Part shown: piece by piece, positions 11,219 through 24,159 of the stretch | Layout: each line of letters starts with the position of its first letter | Numbering within the stretch: position 1 is the first letter of the stretch | Assembly: GCA_019096195.1 (NCBI GenBank) | Contig: JAGTXK010000190.1 | Span: 558,001 to 622,000 of the forward strand | DNA: 64,000 nt | Reading direction: 5' to 3' | Source of the DNA: Boletus sp. NGJ | Taxonomy: Eukaryota > Basidiomycota > Agaricomycetes > Boletales > Boletaceae | Position numbers and translations under genes: made by a program | Notes under the pieces: generated by a model | Databases searched by the model: none | What the model was told of the DNA's origin: nothing | Seen by the model: the letters and a program-made list of their open reading frames with translations, nothing else

Positions 11219-11696
11219 TGTTATAATATATAAAATTTTCAAACTTTTCATACAAACACTTACTTTTCATTTTCGTCAACTTTTTTCTTCATAAGCCATG
11301 TGACTGTGCATGTGACTGTGGGAACATATCACATGACAGGTCTAGAACCTATGACATCATATGATGTCATACCTCATGTGATCCACGACTCTTTAATTTC
11401 TGCTCTTCTCACACAGCCTCTTTAATCTCCATCTTACTATACTTAGTAAATTATCACACGCACTGCTTGGTCTGTGCACATCTCTCTCATGTATATAAAG
11501 TAGCACTTTGACAACTGGTAACCCCAGTCTAATCCACTTGTATTCTTCCTCCAACAACTCATTAGCTTTGGCCACTCTGGTCATCATAGGGTTGGGAATA
11601 GTACGGACGTGACTTCCCACCTCATTTGTTGAGCCAGGATCTGTGTAACCTGTGAATAGTTTGAGCCTTGTGGTTTGTGCTGAAAGGTTCATAACA
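11219..11696 (+). repeat. Element A 5' LTR
   Basis: 478 bp with a TATA box (TGTATATAAAG, about 11492). The segment 11526-11536, about 30 bp further on, is complementary to the primer-binding site at 11699-11709. Confidence 0.95.
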
Positions 11697-11698
11697 CT

Positions 11699-11709
11699 TG
11701 GATTAGACT
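11699..11709 (+). promoter_or_regulatory. Element A self-primer binding site
   Basis: TGGATTAGACT lies 2 nt after the 5' LTR and is the exact reverse complement of AGTCTAATCCA (11526-11536), which should be at or near the 5' end of the transcript. This is the Tf1/sushi arrangement, in which the RNA folds back and primes itself instead of using a tRNA. Confidence 0.75.
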
Positions 11710-11895
11710 ATATACACAACGCTCGGACTCCAGAGCCAAGGAGATTATATGCGGACCCAGTGTTAAGGGACATTTGTAGTATTCACCACTTGACGATGAC
11801 GAGAAAAGCACTCGCTGAAACACTTGCATATACACTCGTCCGGTGTTATAAATAAGGATAAAGTTACTGCCGGGCATAGTGCACTAGCCCCACTT

Positions 11896-11964
11896 CTTAG
11901 GTGGTTGCCGACCTAAGCGTACGTTGATTCTACGATAGTGAATCCAGGTTCGCGTGATTACCTG
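11896..11964 (+). ncRNA. Structured leader RNA of element A (two hairpins)
   Basis: Hairpin 1: 7-bp stem CTTAGGT/ACCTAAG with 8-nt loop (11896-11917). Hairpin 2: 5-bp stem CAGGT/ACCTG around the 10-nt loop TCGCGTGATT (11945-11964). Element B has both hairpins with the same loops but different stems that still pair (15343-15411). Likely a packaging, dimerisation or translation signal; role unknown. Confidence 0.65.
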
Positions 11965-14524
11965 TGACATCACACAGTGCAATAGGAGATTTTATCTCAA
12001 CTTATCTCTGTGCACACCTGCTGGTAGTAAAGCAATTATACTCCAGTCCCCCATCACTGCTTGCCCACCATTTTTAACGACCTCTACTTCGACTCCTATG
12101 AAGGCGTAGGTGCCCCAGAACTTGGTTGTAAGATACCAGGTAGTAAGGCACTGAAAGGAGACTGACCTAGGAAAAGGAAAACCTACATAAGAAATCTCAA
12201 CAAAGTTAGACCCCTCCGACCATCCTCCACTTTCGCTCTATATTGCATCCCAATCTTTCACTCTTACCTTCGCCCAAACTCTCTTCTTAAACCCGTAAAC
12301 AAATATGTCTCATCTAGACATTGACGAGCTCGTTCAGAAACTCGCTGACCTCATGCAGGAACATGACAAGGATAACATCACGAAAAAGATCGCTGACCCT
12401 GGAAAATGGGATGGCACAAGGTCCACCTTCTGCCTATGGTGGATAAAACTTCATCTCTGGGTCGACATGCAGACCTAGAAAAATAACAAGATCATGGACA
12501 TCGCAGTCCTCTCGCGCCTCGAGGGAAAGGCAGAAAGCTTTGCTCAGCTTATAATGAAGCATTATCTTGATGAGGAGGCGACCATCGAGATAGACACAAA
12601 TGGGACCATGCTGCCAGCAAAAGGAGCTAATGCTTGGCCTACATGGAACAGGCTACAGGAGCAAATTAAAACGCACTTCTGTATCGACATGTTAGCACAC
12701 GAGTCTTTAAGGAAACTGGAGACGTTAAAGCAAAACAGTCATCCTATAGATCTGTTCCTGCAAAAATTTGAGATCCTAAGGAAAGAGTTGTACATAGACG
12801 ATCATCACACAGAGGTTCTCCTCAAAAAGGCCGTAGACTTTAAAATCTACAAGAGATCTCGTCTAAATAGTCCAGCTCGGAACTTTGACTATGAGGATTT
12901 AGTCATCAACTATAGAGTAATCGGAAGGGCATTCAAACAAATGGCGAACGAACGCGGAACACCTATCTGAACTCAACCTCCTCAATCATTGTTTCCTCCG
13001 CCTCGTGGGCAACCCCCACACAATTCATACCGCCCTCAGTATACGGCAGTGGGCACTCAACTGGGCCGTGGTGCCTGGGATTGGAATCAAGGCTCATATG
13101 TCAAGCAAACACAGGGAGAAAATGAGTATCCCTCATTTTTTAACAAACCCCAAATCAGACAATATGCATCTCGACCTCTTTCGCAACCTCCCGTAGCTAC
13201 AGCGGCACCAAGTGTAGCAGCAAGGACATATGTCTCAGATGAGGCAGAGGCATACTACAGAGACAAGTTTGAAGTGGAAGCCAAAGCCAGAGCTGCACAG
13301 GCTTTAAATGGACAGTGCCAATGAGTAAAGAGGGAACTCAGCAGTATGAACAATATTCTCTTTCTTCTTCTCTTATGAACTGTACTAGTAGCAATTTCCC
13401 AATTTCAGATCTTTCTTCTGTCTTACATAAATTATCAATACAATCCACAAGGGCATCTCAATTGAGTGTGGCACCGGACACAAGTGTGCTTAATTCCCTT
13501 GTCAAACAACAAAAAATATCTTATATCTATAAACCCACGAAAGTTACATTGAACCAAGCATCTATGTTATCCTATGGTGGAGAATTCTCCCTCAAAACCA
13601 TAGTATCGTGCAATGTCAATGGACAGTGGTCATGTTACCATTTCCAATCCCTCTTGGATTCAGGAGCGTTGCATACTTTTATTGATCAGGACTATGTTAC
13701 TCGTCATGGTATTTCTTTCTATAATATCGAAAACCCCATAAAGATACATAACGCTGACGGCTCGGAAGGAGCTATTGGACCGATCTGTCATGTGGTAACC
13801 CTGATGGTGGAAATCCAAGGACATTATGAAGTCATAGACGCTTATATATCAAAACTAGGAATCCATCACATGATCATCAGTTATAATTGGCTGTATCGCC
13901 ACAACCCTGACATCAATTGGGTAAAACAGACAATTACCTTCCCTTGTTGCACTTCTTACTGTAAAATTATGGGACTAGGCCCCACTTCTTCTTATGAACC
14001 AGTTAACATTTATACTATAGAAGAAGAACTCAAAGAGAAAGTTCCACTAACTTATCATGAATTTCTAGATGTCTTTTTGGAGAAAGAATCACAATGAATG
14101 CCTTTATGAAAACATTGGGATCACGCAATCGATCTCAAAGAAGACTTCATTCCCAAGAAAGGACGTGTTATTCCCCTTTCAGACATCAAAATGAAAGAAG
14201 TCAGAACGTTTATCGAAAAGGAAGTCAAGAAGGGTTACGTCAAACCTTCAAAATCTCCACAGACATCACCCATCTTCTTCATCCCCAAGAAAGATGGTAA
14301 AAAATGAATGGTAATGGATTACCGCTATTTAAATGAAGGAACTATCAAGAATTCCTATCCACTCCCTTTGATTCCGCAATTAATTAATAGACTCAAGAAC
14401 GCAGATCTATTTACAGCCATGGACCTTCGATGGGGATACAACAACATACATATCAAAGAAGGTGACAAATGGAAAGCAGCCTTCATCACCCCCATTGGAG
14501 CTTACGAACCAACCGTTATGTATT

Positions 14525-14884
14525 TGAAACGATTCTCAGACATTTTCTTTCTCCCTACCATAGTTAGCTATCACTTAACGATCCCACGAACGATTACATA
14601 GTTATCCTGCGTCTAGGCCTTACACCTGGACCATACGTCATACATTAGTCAGACTACGCCATGACCCGATACCCCTAGAACAGTCTAGACCCCACTATGT
14701 CACCATACGTCATATGGAACATTCTAGTAGTTTCCATGACTGGCCCTAAACCGGTCCATGCATATCTTCATATGTATATAAAGTAGCATACCGACACCTG
14801 TATTCTTTAGTCTTGAAATTCCTTTTCTCTCCTGTGAATAGCGCTCTTCGCGCCCCTAAGGATATTAAGGTCTTTTCTCTTTCA
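14525..14884 (+). repeat. Element B 5' LTR
   Basis: 360 bp, TATA box near 14775-14780. TAGTCTTGAAATT (14808-14820) is complementary to 14885-14897. Confidence 0.95.
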
Positions 14885-14897
14885 AATTTCAAGACTA
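14885..14897 (+). promoter_or_regulatory. Element B self-primer binding site
   Basis: AATTTCAAGACTA directly abuts the LTR and is the exact 13-nt reverse complement of 14808-14820, about 30 bp after the TATA box. Tf1-type self-priming inferred. Confidence 0.78.
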
Positions 14898-15342
14898 TTA
14901 CCTTGTTCCCGGGCTCTTCACCTCTGGACATTTCCTCCCGTCTATACCGCTTTTTGCCTAGTGGAGCAAACTTTTTGCTCCCTAGTACCACTCCCGCTTC
15001 CGACCCCTACACTCCCCGCATTTAGCCTCAGAGGAACCGTGACTCTCTGTTAGCGCTACGCATAATTCCTGCTTATTACAGAGGTTGCAAGCGCGGAGTC
15101 TCGTCGCAGCTGCAGGCGAAGATAAGAAGTTAGGAGTCACCTTTTTCCATCCCTCCATCCACTTTCCGAGCGTGTGGGCTCTTCGCTGCCACTCACCCCA
15201 CACTGGACCCCAGATTTAGGGGAACCCGCTAGTGCACATGAAGCACTCGAGTAGAGCACTCGTCGAAGCGCTCGTCTATATGCCCGTCCAGCATACAAAT
15301 TAGGATAACGTTGCTATCAGGCATAGTGCACCAGCCCTGCTT

Positions 15343-15411
15343 CTCTGGTGGTTGTCGACCAGAGCGTACGTTGGTACTACGATAGTGTACCTGGGTTCGC
15401 GTGATCACCCA
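15343..15411 (+). ncRNA. Structured leader RNA of element B (two hairpins)
   Basis: Hairpin 1: CTCTGGT/ACCAGAG (15343-15364). Hairpin 2: TGGGT/ACCCA with loop TCGCGTGATC (15392-15411). Two base pairs in each stem differ from element A yet remain paired, while loops and flanking GCGTACGTTG are conserved. Confidence 0.65.
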
Positions 15412-18400
15412 CAACGTCATGTAGCTACGACAAGGGGGTTTATCTCACCTTCCTCCCGTGTAGCACCTTCCTGTAGTAAGGAAGTCATCCTCCGGTTCCC
15501 CCACTCAACTCTCCCACTTCTCAACAGTATGCGGTCTTTTCTGCCGTCTTCCTTTTAAAGCTGCCTTCGGACACTCCCCGCCCCTATAACGTTTTCCACC
15601 GACAATACGTTTGGGCACACCCAGACTACTGCTTCGTCGTCCACACCACTCTCACGACATACTCCACACACACCCACCGTCTCCGCACCATCACTCGCCT
15701 CGCCGAACTCGCCGGACTACGACGAGATGACCACCATTCCCAACCCGTACTCTCACCCCGCCTCCGCGGCCCCCGCACCAGGCAGCTTCAGGGACCTGGC
15801 CAACTGGGCAGCCGCCCAGAGCCTTCCAACCCTCCAGCTGGCCCAGCCAGCCCTGCAACTCTCCGTTGCGACCCATCTACAGCAGGAGGTTGCCCAATAC
15901 AACCTCCACCAATCAGTACTCCGGTACAACATCTGGCGCCAGGCGTTCGCGGCAGATCCAGAAGTGGCTGAACCACCGCCCCCAATCGAGGTCCCTCGCA
16001 TGGACCCTCCCACTCTAGGAGACCCCATGCTAACCTCCCCGAGGCAAACTATCTGGGTCAACATACCATCACCTGCGAGAACACCCCAGGTCCTGCCTCA
16101 CTACCCATCGCAGGCCCCTCCTCCCTCCTGCCTGCTGCCATCCCCACCGTCGCCCCACTCCCACTCGAATTCACCTGGGCTCCTGAGGCCCGCAGCACGT
16201 GGTTTTCCCCCTACGTCCCCGAGACTAGGGAAGAGCCTCGCAGCTAAACCCGAGCATTACGATGGAAACAAAGAAAAATTTGTGCAATGGTGGCGCATGG
16301 TGACCCTGTATCTCAATGGCTTCGAAACCATCCCCACCGACCGCCAGAAAATTTTAATCACCCTTTCATACATGTGCGGCGACAACGCAGCTGGTCACTT
16401 CTCCAACTTGCTCACCGAAGGCGACGCTTACGCCACGGTGAGCTTTGAATTCTTCACAGACAAGTTGAAGAAGACTTTCCAGCCAGCCGGCCTCGTCAGA
16501 ATAGCCGAACAGAAACTCTTTTCCCTCCGGCAGAGAAAGGAGACTGTTGAGGATTACTTCACCCGGCTATACCAACTGGCGATAGAAGCCAAGTTCGACA
16601 TACGCATTAATGGGAGAACAATCATGAACCAAATCCGCCACCAGGCTCGAAACGACTTGGTGGAGTATGTCGAAAGACACAAGCCCGATCTTATCGATAG
16701 TACTGACGTTCGCGAGTGGGAGACCGCCCTCGTGCGGGCAGAGGAAGTACTCAGCACCATTGTGGAGCGCAAGAAGGCTTCCTCCGTCTACACGACGGGC
16801 CCCACCTACAATCCTCGATTCGTACCACGCCCCCGCTATGCTCCACCCACCGCACTGCCCCCCTCGATACCCGCAGCGCGTCCACATCCTCAACAAACTG
16901 GGACGTTCCCCGGGCAAGGCACTCCCATGGAGCTTGACAAGGTGCGCACAGCTGGACTGTGCAGAAAATGCAGAAAACTGTGGCCGTGTGCTGACCACCC
17001 CCCATGCCCTCGCCCACAAGCGAGGAGCATCACGGTAAACGGACAGGAGGTTTCTCTGGAAATGTTTGCTACCATACGAGCAATGATGGACTTGGCTGAG
17101 GCTTCCAAAGAGGAGCCTGTAGTGTACGCCTCAGATGTATGAGAAGAATCGGGTTTTCAAGCTGTACAGTAGATACCAGTCGCCCTACTGTACCCATTAA
17201 GTCATTGTCACGAAATTGATTTGCCGCATGAGACATTGATGAGACTGAAACGGAAAACCAAGTGAATCTCCCCGGCATACCACCAACAAAAAATATAACC
17301 ATCATGCCATGAAAGGTAAAGTTCATGCTGTCAGTAAAATGAGACAACGGACCGAACGACGCCAACACCATCCCACACAAACACCCGAAAGAGGTATGAA
17401 AAGAAGAGACATCCTCTCGCTCCTGGTTAAACACGTTGGACCCTTGGTCCATACATTGGATGAAGGCTCAGGTGGAGAATATGGATGTAGAATGAAGCAT
17501 CCACCACCTCAAATCCTTCGTCCACGACACCAGAGCGATCAAAGTGTCTCAGGACCTCGTACAAGACCTCCGAAAACTCTCAAATGAGGATGCATACTGG
17601 GTCCTCCATGACCTGCAGCACACACCTAAGTTTCGAAAGACATCCCCTCGAACAGCAAAAAGAAACTCGTTAGAAATCCCCGTCAAGGTGACCCTTGCAA
17701 ATCACCAGACAGCTGAAGTCAAAGCATTGATCGACTCGGGCTGTACGGGATCCTCTATACACGAGGACTTCGTCGCTAAAAAGGGGGTACCCACTCACTC
17801 TCTCCCTCGCCCTCTCACCGTATACAACGCCGACAGCACACCAAATGCCGGAGGTAAAGTGGAAAAGTTTGTGATACTCAAACTCCAGATGCATGACCAC
17901 AAGGAACAATTGGCCCTCGCAGTAACAAACCTCAGGCTAAATACAATATTCCTAGGTCACGACTGGCTGAGGACTCACAATCCAGCCATTAACTGGAAAA
18001 CGGGTAGAATCTCCTTCCGCTGTAAGGGAGACCATGTCACGAACAATGTAGACGAAGAGGAGGACGAAATGGACATAGACTACATGCCCTCACAGGGCGA
18101 TCGCTTATTCGAACTTGATGTAGTAGAGTACATGAGAAATCGAAACATCGCAACAGAAGTAGCGATTAAAGACTACGTCCAAAAGAAAAAGAAAACATTC
18201 AAGGAAGCCGCCCCGAAATACGTCCATGAATTCAAAGACATCTTCAACAAGGAGAGTTTCGATGCCCTACCCCCGAGATGCCCTTGGGACCATGCCATCA
18301 AGCTCCTCCCGGGAAACCATGAAGTAGACTGCAAGGTCTACCCCCTCAACCCTGGTGAACAAAAAGAACTCGACACCTTTCTCGAAGAAAACTTGAAATC

Positions 18401-21321
18401 CGGAAGGATACAACCTTCCAAATCCCCATTCGCATTGGCGTTCTTCTTCATGAAAAAGAAAGACAGACGCCTCCGCCCTGTACAAGACTACCGCAAGCTG
18501 AACATGGTAACAAAAAGAAATCACTACCCGCTCCCCCTCATCAATGAACTGGTCGACAAACTCAAATTGGCCAAGTATTATACTAAATTCGATGTGAGAT
18601 GGGGATACAACAATGTACGGATGGCCGATGGGGATGAATGGAAGGCAGCCTTCCGAACCAACCGTGGTCTATTCAAGCCGCTCGTGATGTTCTTTGGACT
18701 CACCAATTCTCCAGCAACGTTCCAAACCATGATGAACGCACTGTTCAAGAATTTGGTGGACCGAGGCATAGTGGTCGTCTACATAGACGATATCATGATA
18801 TTCACGAGGACGCTTGAAGAACACCGAAAAGTAGTATGAGAAGTGCTACAAATCCTAAGAGACGCCCATCTATACCTGCGCCACAACAAATGTGACTTCG
18901 AGGTCCAAGGAACCGAATTCCTCAGACTCATCGTCACACAAGACAAGGTAAAGATGGACGACAAGAAGGTGGAAGCCATCAAAAGCTGGCCAGTCCCCAC
19001 TTCGAAGAAAACGCTAAGAGGTTTCCTAGAATTCCTCAACTTCTACCAATGATTTGTAAAGAACTTTGCCATGATCGCGCGCCCCCTGAACGTGCTCACA
19101 TTGGTAAAGAAAGACTTCGAGTGGACAACAGCTTGCCAAGAAGCCTTCCAAACCCTTAAAAACACCATCTCCTCTGCCCCCACACTGGCCATGCCAACTG
19201 ACAATGACCCCTACCACATCGAAACCGACGGTTCTGGCATTGGCATCAGTGCGATCCTCTCCCAACGACATGATGGTGTATGGCACCCCATCGCCTTTAT
19301 TTCCCGTTCCCTCAATGACGCCGAGCGGAACTACCACACAGCCGACCTGGAAATGCTCGCCATCATGTTCACACTCAACGAATGGCGTCAGTACCTTCTC
19401 GAGGCCGCACACCCAATTGAGATCTGGACGGACCACAAGAATCTCGAGTTCTTCCGCAAACCCCAAGATCTCACACGTTGCCAGGCCCGTTGGCAACAAG
19501 TGCTACAGGAATACCATGTAGTCATCAGCCACCGACCTGGCAAAACGAACCCAGCCAACCCTCTGTCCAGGAGGCCAGACTTTGAAAAGAGGGTGACATC
19601 CGATAACACCACACAAACACTACTCCCTGACACCCTTTTTTCACCCCCACCATCACCAACCTCCACTACGGTCTCCCTCAAAGCCGTCATGCCCGCAAGC
19701 ACGCTCACGAGAATCACCAAGATGCAATACAAACTCAAGCAGTTTGCTAAAGACAGCTTAGAAAAAGAAGGGTCACACTGGACTCGCAAAGAAGGACTCG
19801 TCTATTGGAAGTCACTCGTATATGTGCCAAACGACGCAAAACTCCGAGAAGACATCCTGATTGCAAACCATGATCACCCGATCGCCGGCCATCCCGGTAT
19901 CCAACGAACGCATGACTTAATCATGAGCGAATACTACTGGCTGTCCCTACGTAGAGATGTGGAGTCGTACGTAAAAGGTTGTGATACCTGCCAAAAGGTT
20001 AAAGCCAAAACCTTGGCAATCAACACCCCACTCCACCCGAATGAAATCCCATCATCCCCATGGGAGATCATCTCCGTAGACTTAATCGGCCCCCTCCCCC
20101 AATCCGACGGCAAGAATGCCATTCTGGTCATCGTCGACCGATTCTCCAAAATGATCCACCTCACGCCCGTAATGGACACATCACATCACAAGGAGTCGCG
20201 ACAATCTTCCGTGACCAAGTATTCAAACTCCACGGCGTCCCACAAAAGGTGATATCAGACAGGGGGACTCAATTCGTGTCGTCCTTCATGCGTGACCTCT
20301 ACTCCCTCCTCGGTATCGAAGCTAACCCGTCCATGGCCTACCACCCTCAAACCGACAGTCAGACGGAGCGCATCAACCACGAGGTAGAGAAGTATCTGTG
20401 CATATACGTAAATCATCGCCAGACCAACTGGGCAGAGTGGCTACCACTAGCCGAATTCACCCACAATTCGCAGACCACCAGTGCCACCGGCGTCTCACCC
20501 TTCCTACTCAATTATGGGCAACAGCCACTTTTACCCCACAAATGAGTGGAAGTACGAAACGAATCCGCTACCTCCTTCGCCGAAACGATGAAAACCCACC
20601 ACAACTCAGCAAAAGATGTGCTGGAAAAAGCAGCACAAGCGATGAAGACATCACACAACAAGTGTGCCTCACCCGCCGTCAAATATACTGTTGGCCAACA
20701 GGTTCTACTCGAAGGAACACACATCCGAACTGACCGGCCAACAAAGAAGTTCAATAACAAGTGACACGGACCATTCCGGGTGAAGCAAAAAGTAGGTGAA
20801 GCCTCTTACGAGCTTGACCTCCCGAAGACGTGGAAGGGAATCCACCCTGTCTTCCACGAATCACTCCTCACACCCTACCGTCCTGGCACCTCCCCCTCAC
20901 AGATGAAACCAAAACCACCACCCCTGGTTATCATCCAACAGCAAGAAGAGTACAAGGTTGAACATGTCGTGGACTCGCGTAAACGACGTGGTAAAACAGA
21001 ATACCTAGTACAGTGGAAGGGATACCCCCGAGAAGAGCGCACATGGGAACCCAAGAAAAACATCTTGAATGCCCCACAGGCAATCGAGAAGTTCCACCAC
21101 AAAAACCCTACCGCCACTTGCATCCTTGCAGATGGTGAGTGCGACTGCCCAACGTGCACCTTCCCCGGCACACCCCTATTCAATGACCCCTCCTTCTGCT
21201 TGTACGCCGCATCACTCAACCACCTCCCCGACCACCTCTTTGAAATTCCCGACCCCCTCAGTGACCCCCAGCTCACCGGTATCATCGTCGACTGGGAGTT
21301 CGACGCCTAAAAAGGGGGTGA

Positions 21322-21681
21322 TGAAACGACTCTCAGACATTTTCTTTCTTCCTACCGTAGTTAGCTATCACTTAATGATCCCACGAACGATTACATAGTT
21401 ATCCTATGTCTAGGCCTTACACCTGGACCATACGTCATACATTAGTCAGACTATGCCACGACCCGATACCCCTAGAACAGTCTAGACCCCACTACATCAC
21501 CATACATCATATGGAACATTCTAGTAGTTTCCATGACCGGCCCTAAACCGGTCTGTGCACATCTTCTTACGTATATAAAGTAGCATACCGACGCCTGTAT
21601 TCTTTAGTCTTGAAATTCCTTTTCTCTCCTGTGGATAGTGCTCTTCGCGCCCCTAAGGATATTAAGGTCTTTTCTCTTTCA
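21322..21681 (+). repeat. Element B 3' LTR
   Basis: 360 bp, preceded by polypurine tract AAAAAGGGGGTGA and followed by GTATT. Confidence 0.95.
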
Positions 21682-24159
21682 GTATTTTGGACTTATGAAC
21701 TCTCCTCCTACATTTCAAACCATGATGAACGATATCTTCAATGACATGTATGCTGTAGTCGTTATTTACATCGATGACATCATGATATTTACATCCGGAA
21801 AGTCCAAAGAACAGCATGAAGAAGTTGTAAAGGAAGTTCTACACCACTTACACGAGAACGACCTTTATGTGAAACTGGAAAAATGTACCTTCTCAGCTGA
21901 TAAAGTGGACTTTTTGGGTATGGTAGTATCTAAAGAGGGGGTAGAGATGCAGTTGAAAAAAGTAGCTGGGGTCATGGATTGGCCAATACCTACAAGATTA
22001 AAACAACTTCAAGGCTTCCTTGGACTGTGTAATTATTACAGACGATTTATAGAAGGCTTCGCGCAAATTGCTCGACTCTTGAACGATCTTACCAAGAAAG
22101 ACATTCCATTCAAATGGGGTCCCGAACAACAAGAAGCTTTCTCAAACCTAAAAAGAAAATTCACAGAAGCGCCACTTCTCACATATCCAAATCGCAATCA
22201 AGAAATGCATGTGAAAACCAATGCCTCAGACATCACCATAGGAGCTGTGCTATCCACATTATGCAATGACAGTAATTGGCGACCAGTCGCCTTTATTTCT
22301 CACTCCTTTGATAGCGCAGAGCGCAACTATCCTATCTATGACAAAGAACTGCTAGCAGTAATTCACGCCCTAGAAGAATGGCGACATTATCTTATAGGTC
22401 GAGAAGGATTCAAAATCTGGACCGATCATAAAAACTTGGAGTATTGGAAGAAACCCCAAATGCTTAGCAGACAACAAGCACGCTGGCATGCACTACTCCA
22501 AGAATTTAATTACTCTTTTGTATATAAACCAGGTTCCTCAAATGGAAGAGCAGATGCTCTTTCCAGAAGACTAGACCACAGTGATGCAGTGCAAGATCAC
22601 AATCAAAACGTTACCATTCTCCCACCATCTATATTTATAAATCATGTTTCCTTATCTTCAGACTTTATAACAAAAATCCAAAAAGAATCCAAAAAATATG
22701 ACGTAGACGCCATAAACAATTTCCTTTTCTATTCTGAACTTAGCTTATTCAAAAACGAAAAAGACAAAATATTCATCCCCAAACCTTTATGTACAGAACT
22801 CATTACTTTATGTTATGATTCACCGATAGCAGGACACGGTGGTCATTCTAAAACCATTTATATGCTCTCTCATTATTTCTCATGGCCCAGAGTCACAAAA
22901 GATGTTAAAGAATATGTAGATCACTGCCAAGTGTGCGCCCTCACGAAGGGTAAGCAAAATGCACCAGCAGGAAAAGTTATCCCTCTACCCACGGCAAAAA
23001 GACCCTGGGAAGATTTATCAGTAGACTTTATAACCGGTCTACCTTCATCACAATCATTTACTGCTATTTGCATTGTCGTAGATAGATTTTCAAAAGAAGT
23101 CATCTTTATTCCTACCTACGATACTTGTTCCTCAAAGGACCTTGCAGTTTTATTTAGAGACCATGTTTGGTCAACACATAGACTCCCCTCAACCCTCGTA
23201 TCAGACCGAGGACCCCAATTCGTGTTGATATTTACCCAAGAGCTTTGTAAGCTCCTTGGTATTAAACAAAAGATCTCCACCGCATATCATCTGCAAACGG
23301 ACAGACAAACAGAGCGCATCAATCGAGATCTAGAACAATATCTCTGTGCATATGCTGGGAAAAAACAACACGATTGGGTAAAATGGTTGAAGCTTGCCCA
23401 ATTCTCGCACAATAACACCATAACAACGGCAACTGGCGAGATTCCCTTTAAAGCCACCAGAAACTACATACCACATATGGGTTTCAAAGGGCATCTTACC
23501 GGTTTCACAAACAAGATTGGACGAAATCATAAAGAGATAGAAGAAGCACTGGAAGCTACATGAGAGAGAATGATCACCTCTTCCAATAAAAAACAATCCA
23601 CTGCACTGGAATATTCTATTGGCCAACAGGTTTGGCTATCTACCAATAAATTAAAACTTCCATATATGGCAAAAAAGCTTACTCAGAAATGGATTGGTCC
23701 TTACGCCATCACTTGGATCCTTCCTAATGCTGTTACGCTTAAACTCCCAAACTCTGTTCACATTCACCCAACTGTGAACATCTCTCGTGTCAAACCCTAC
23801 AAAGAAACGCTGCCTGGTCAGCCTAAATCTCAACCTGACACAATAGAGATTGATGAAGAGGGAGAAGAGCAATTCGAAGTTGATTTTATTGCCACTTCTC
23901 GAATGAAGAAAGGCAAATTGGAATATTTGGTTCACTAGAAAGGTTACAACGATACCGATCATACTTGGGAATCAGAAGAAATTCACATCACTGCACCGGA
24001 TGCAGTTAAAGATTTCCATCGTCTAAACCCATCTGCACCATGCAAGCTTCATGGTTTATCCATTTCAGCATTTGCTTCTCTATTTACTCCTTATGAAAAC
24101 TTCACCGAAAATGAAAAAACAATGACTCGCCTGGAATTCAAGTCTTAAAGAGGGGGTAG

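Larger units (their letters stand above)
14525..21681 (+). mobile_element. Ty3/Gypsy chromovirus B inserted in element A, broken
   Basis: LTRs 14525-14884 and 21322-21681 (360 bp, TGAAACG...CTTTCA) with target duplication GTATT (14520-14524, 21682-21686), lying inside the reverse transcriptase of A in the same orientation. Parts: leader (14885-15726), a long gag (15727-17142; Pro-rich start, Retrotrans_gag-like middle, Cys-rich CRKCRKLWPCADHPPC end), protease (DSGCTGSS), reverse transcriptase with YIDD, RNase H, integrase and a well-formed chromodomain (YLVQWKGYPREERTWEP). About four breaks. LTRs differ by roughly 4%, mainly transitions. Younger than A by nesting. Confidence 0.95.

Noticed and set aside
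15753-16064. Minus-strand ORFs inside element B gag and other antisense ORFs in GC-rich coding sequence
   Set aside because: Shadows of the plus-strand coding frame caused by GC-rich codon bias.
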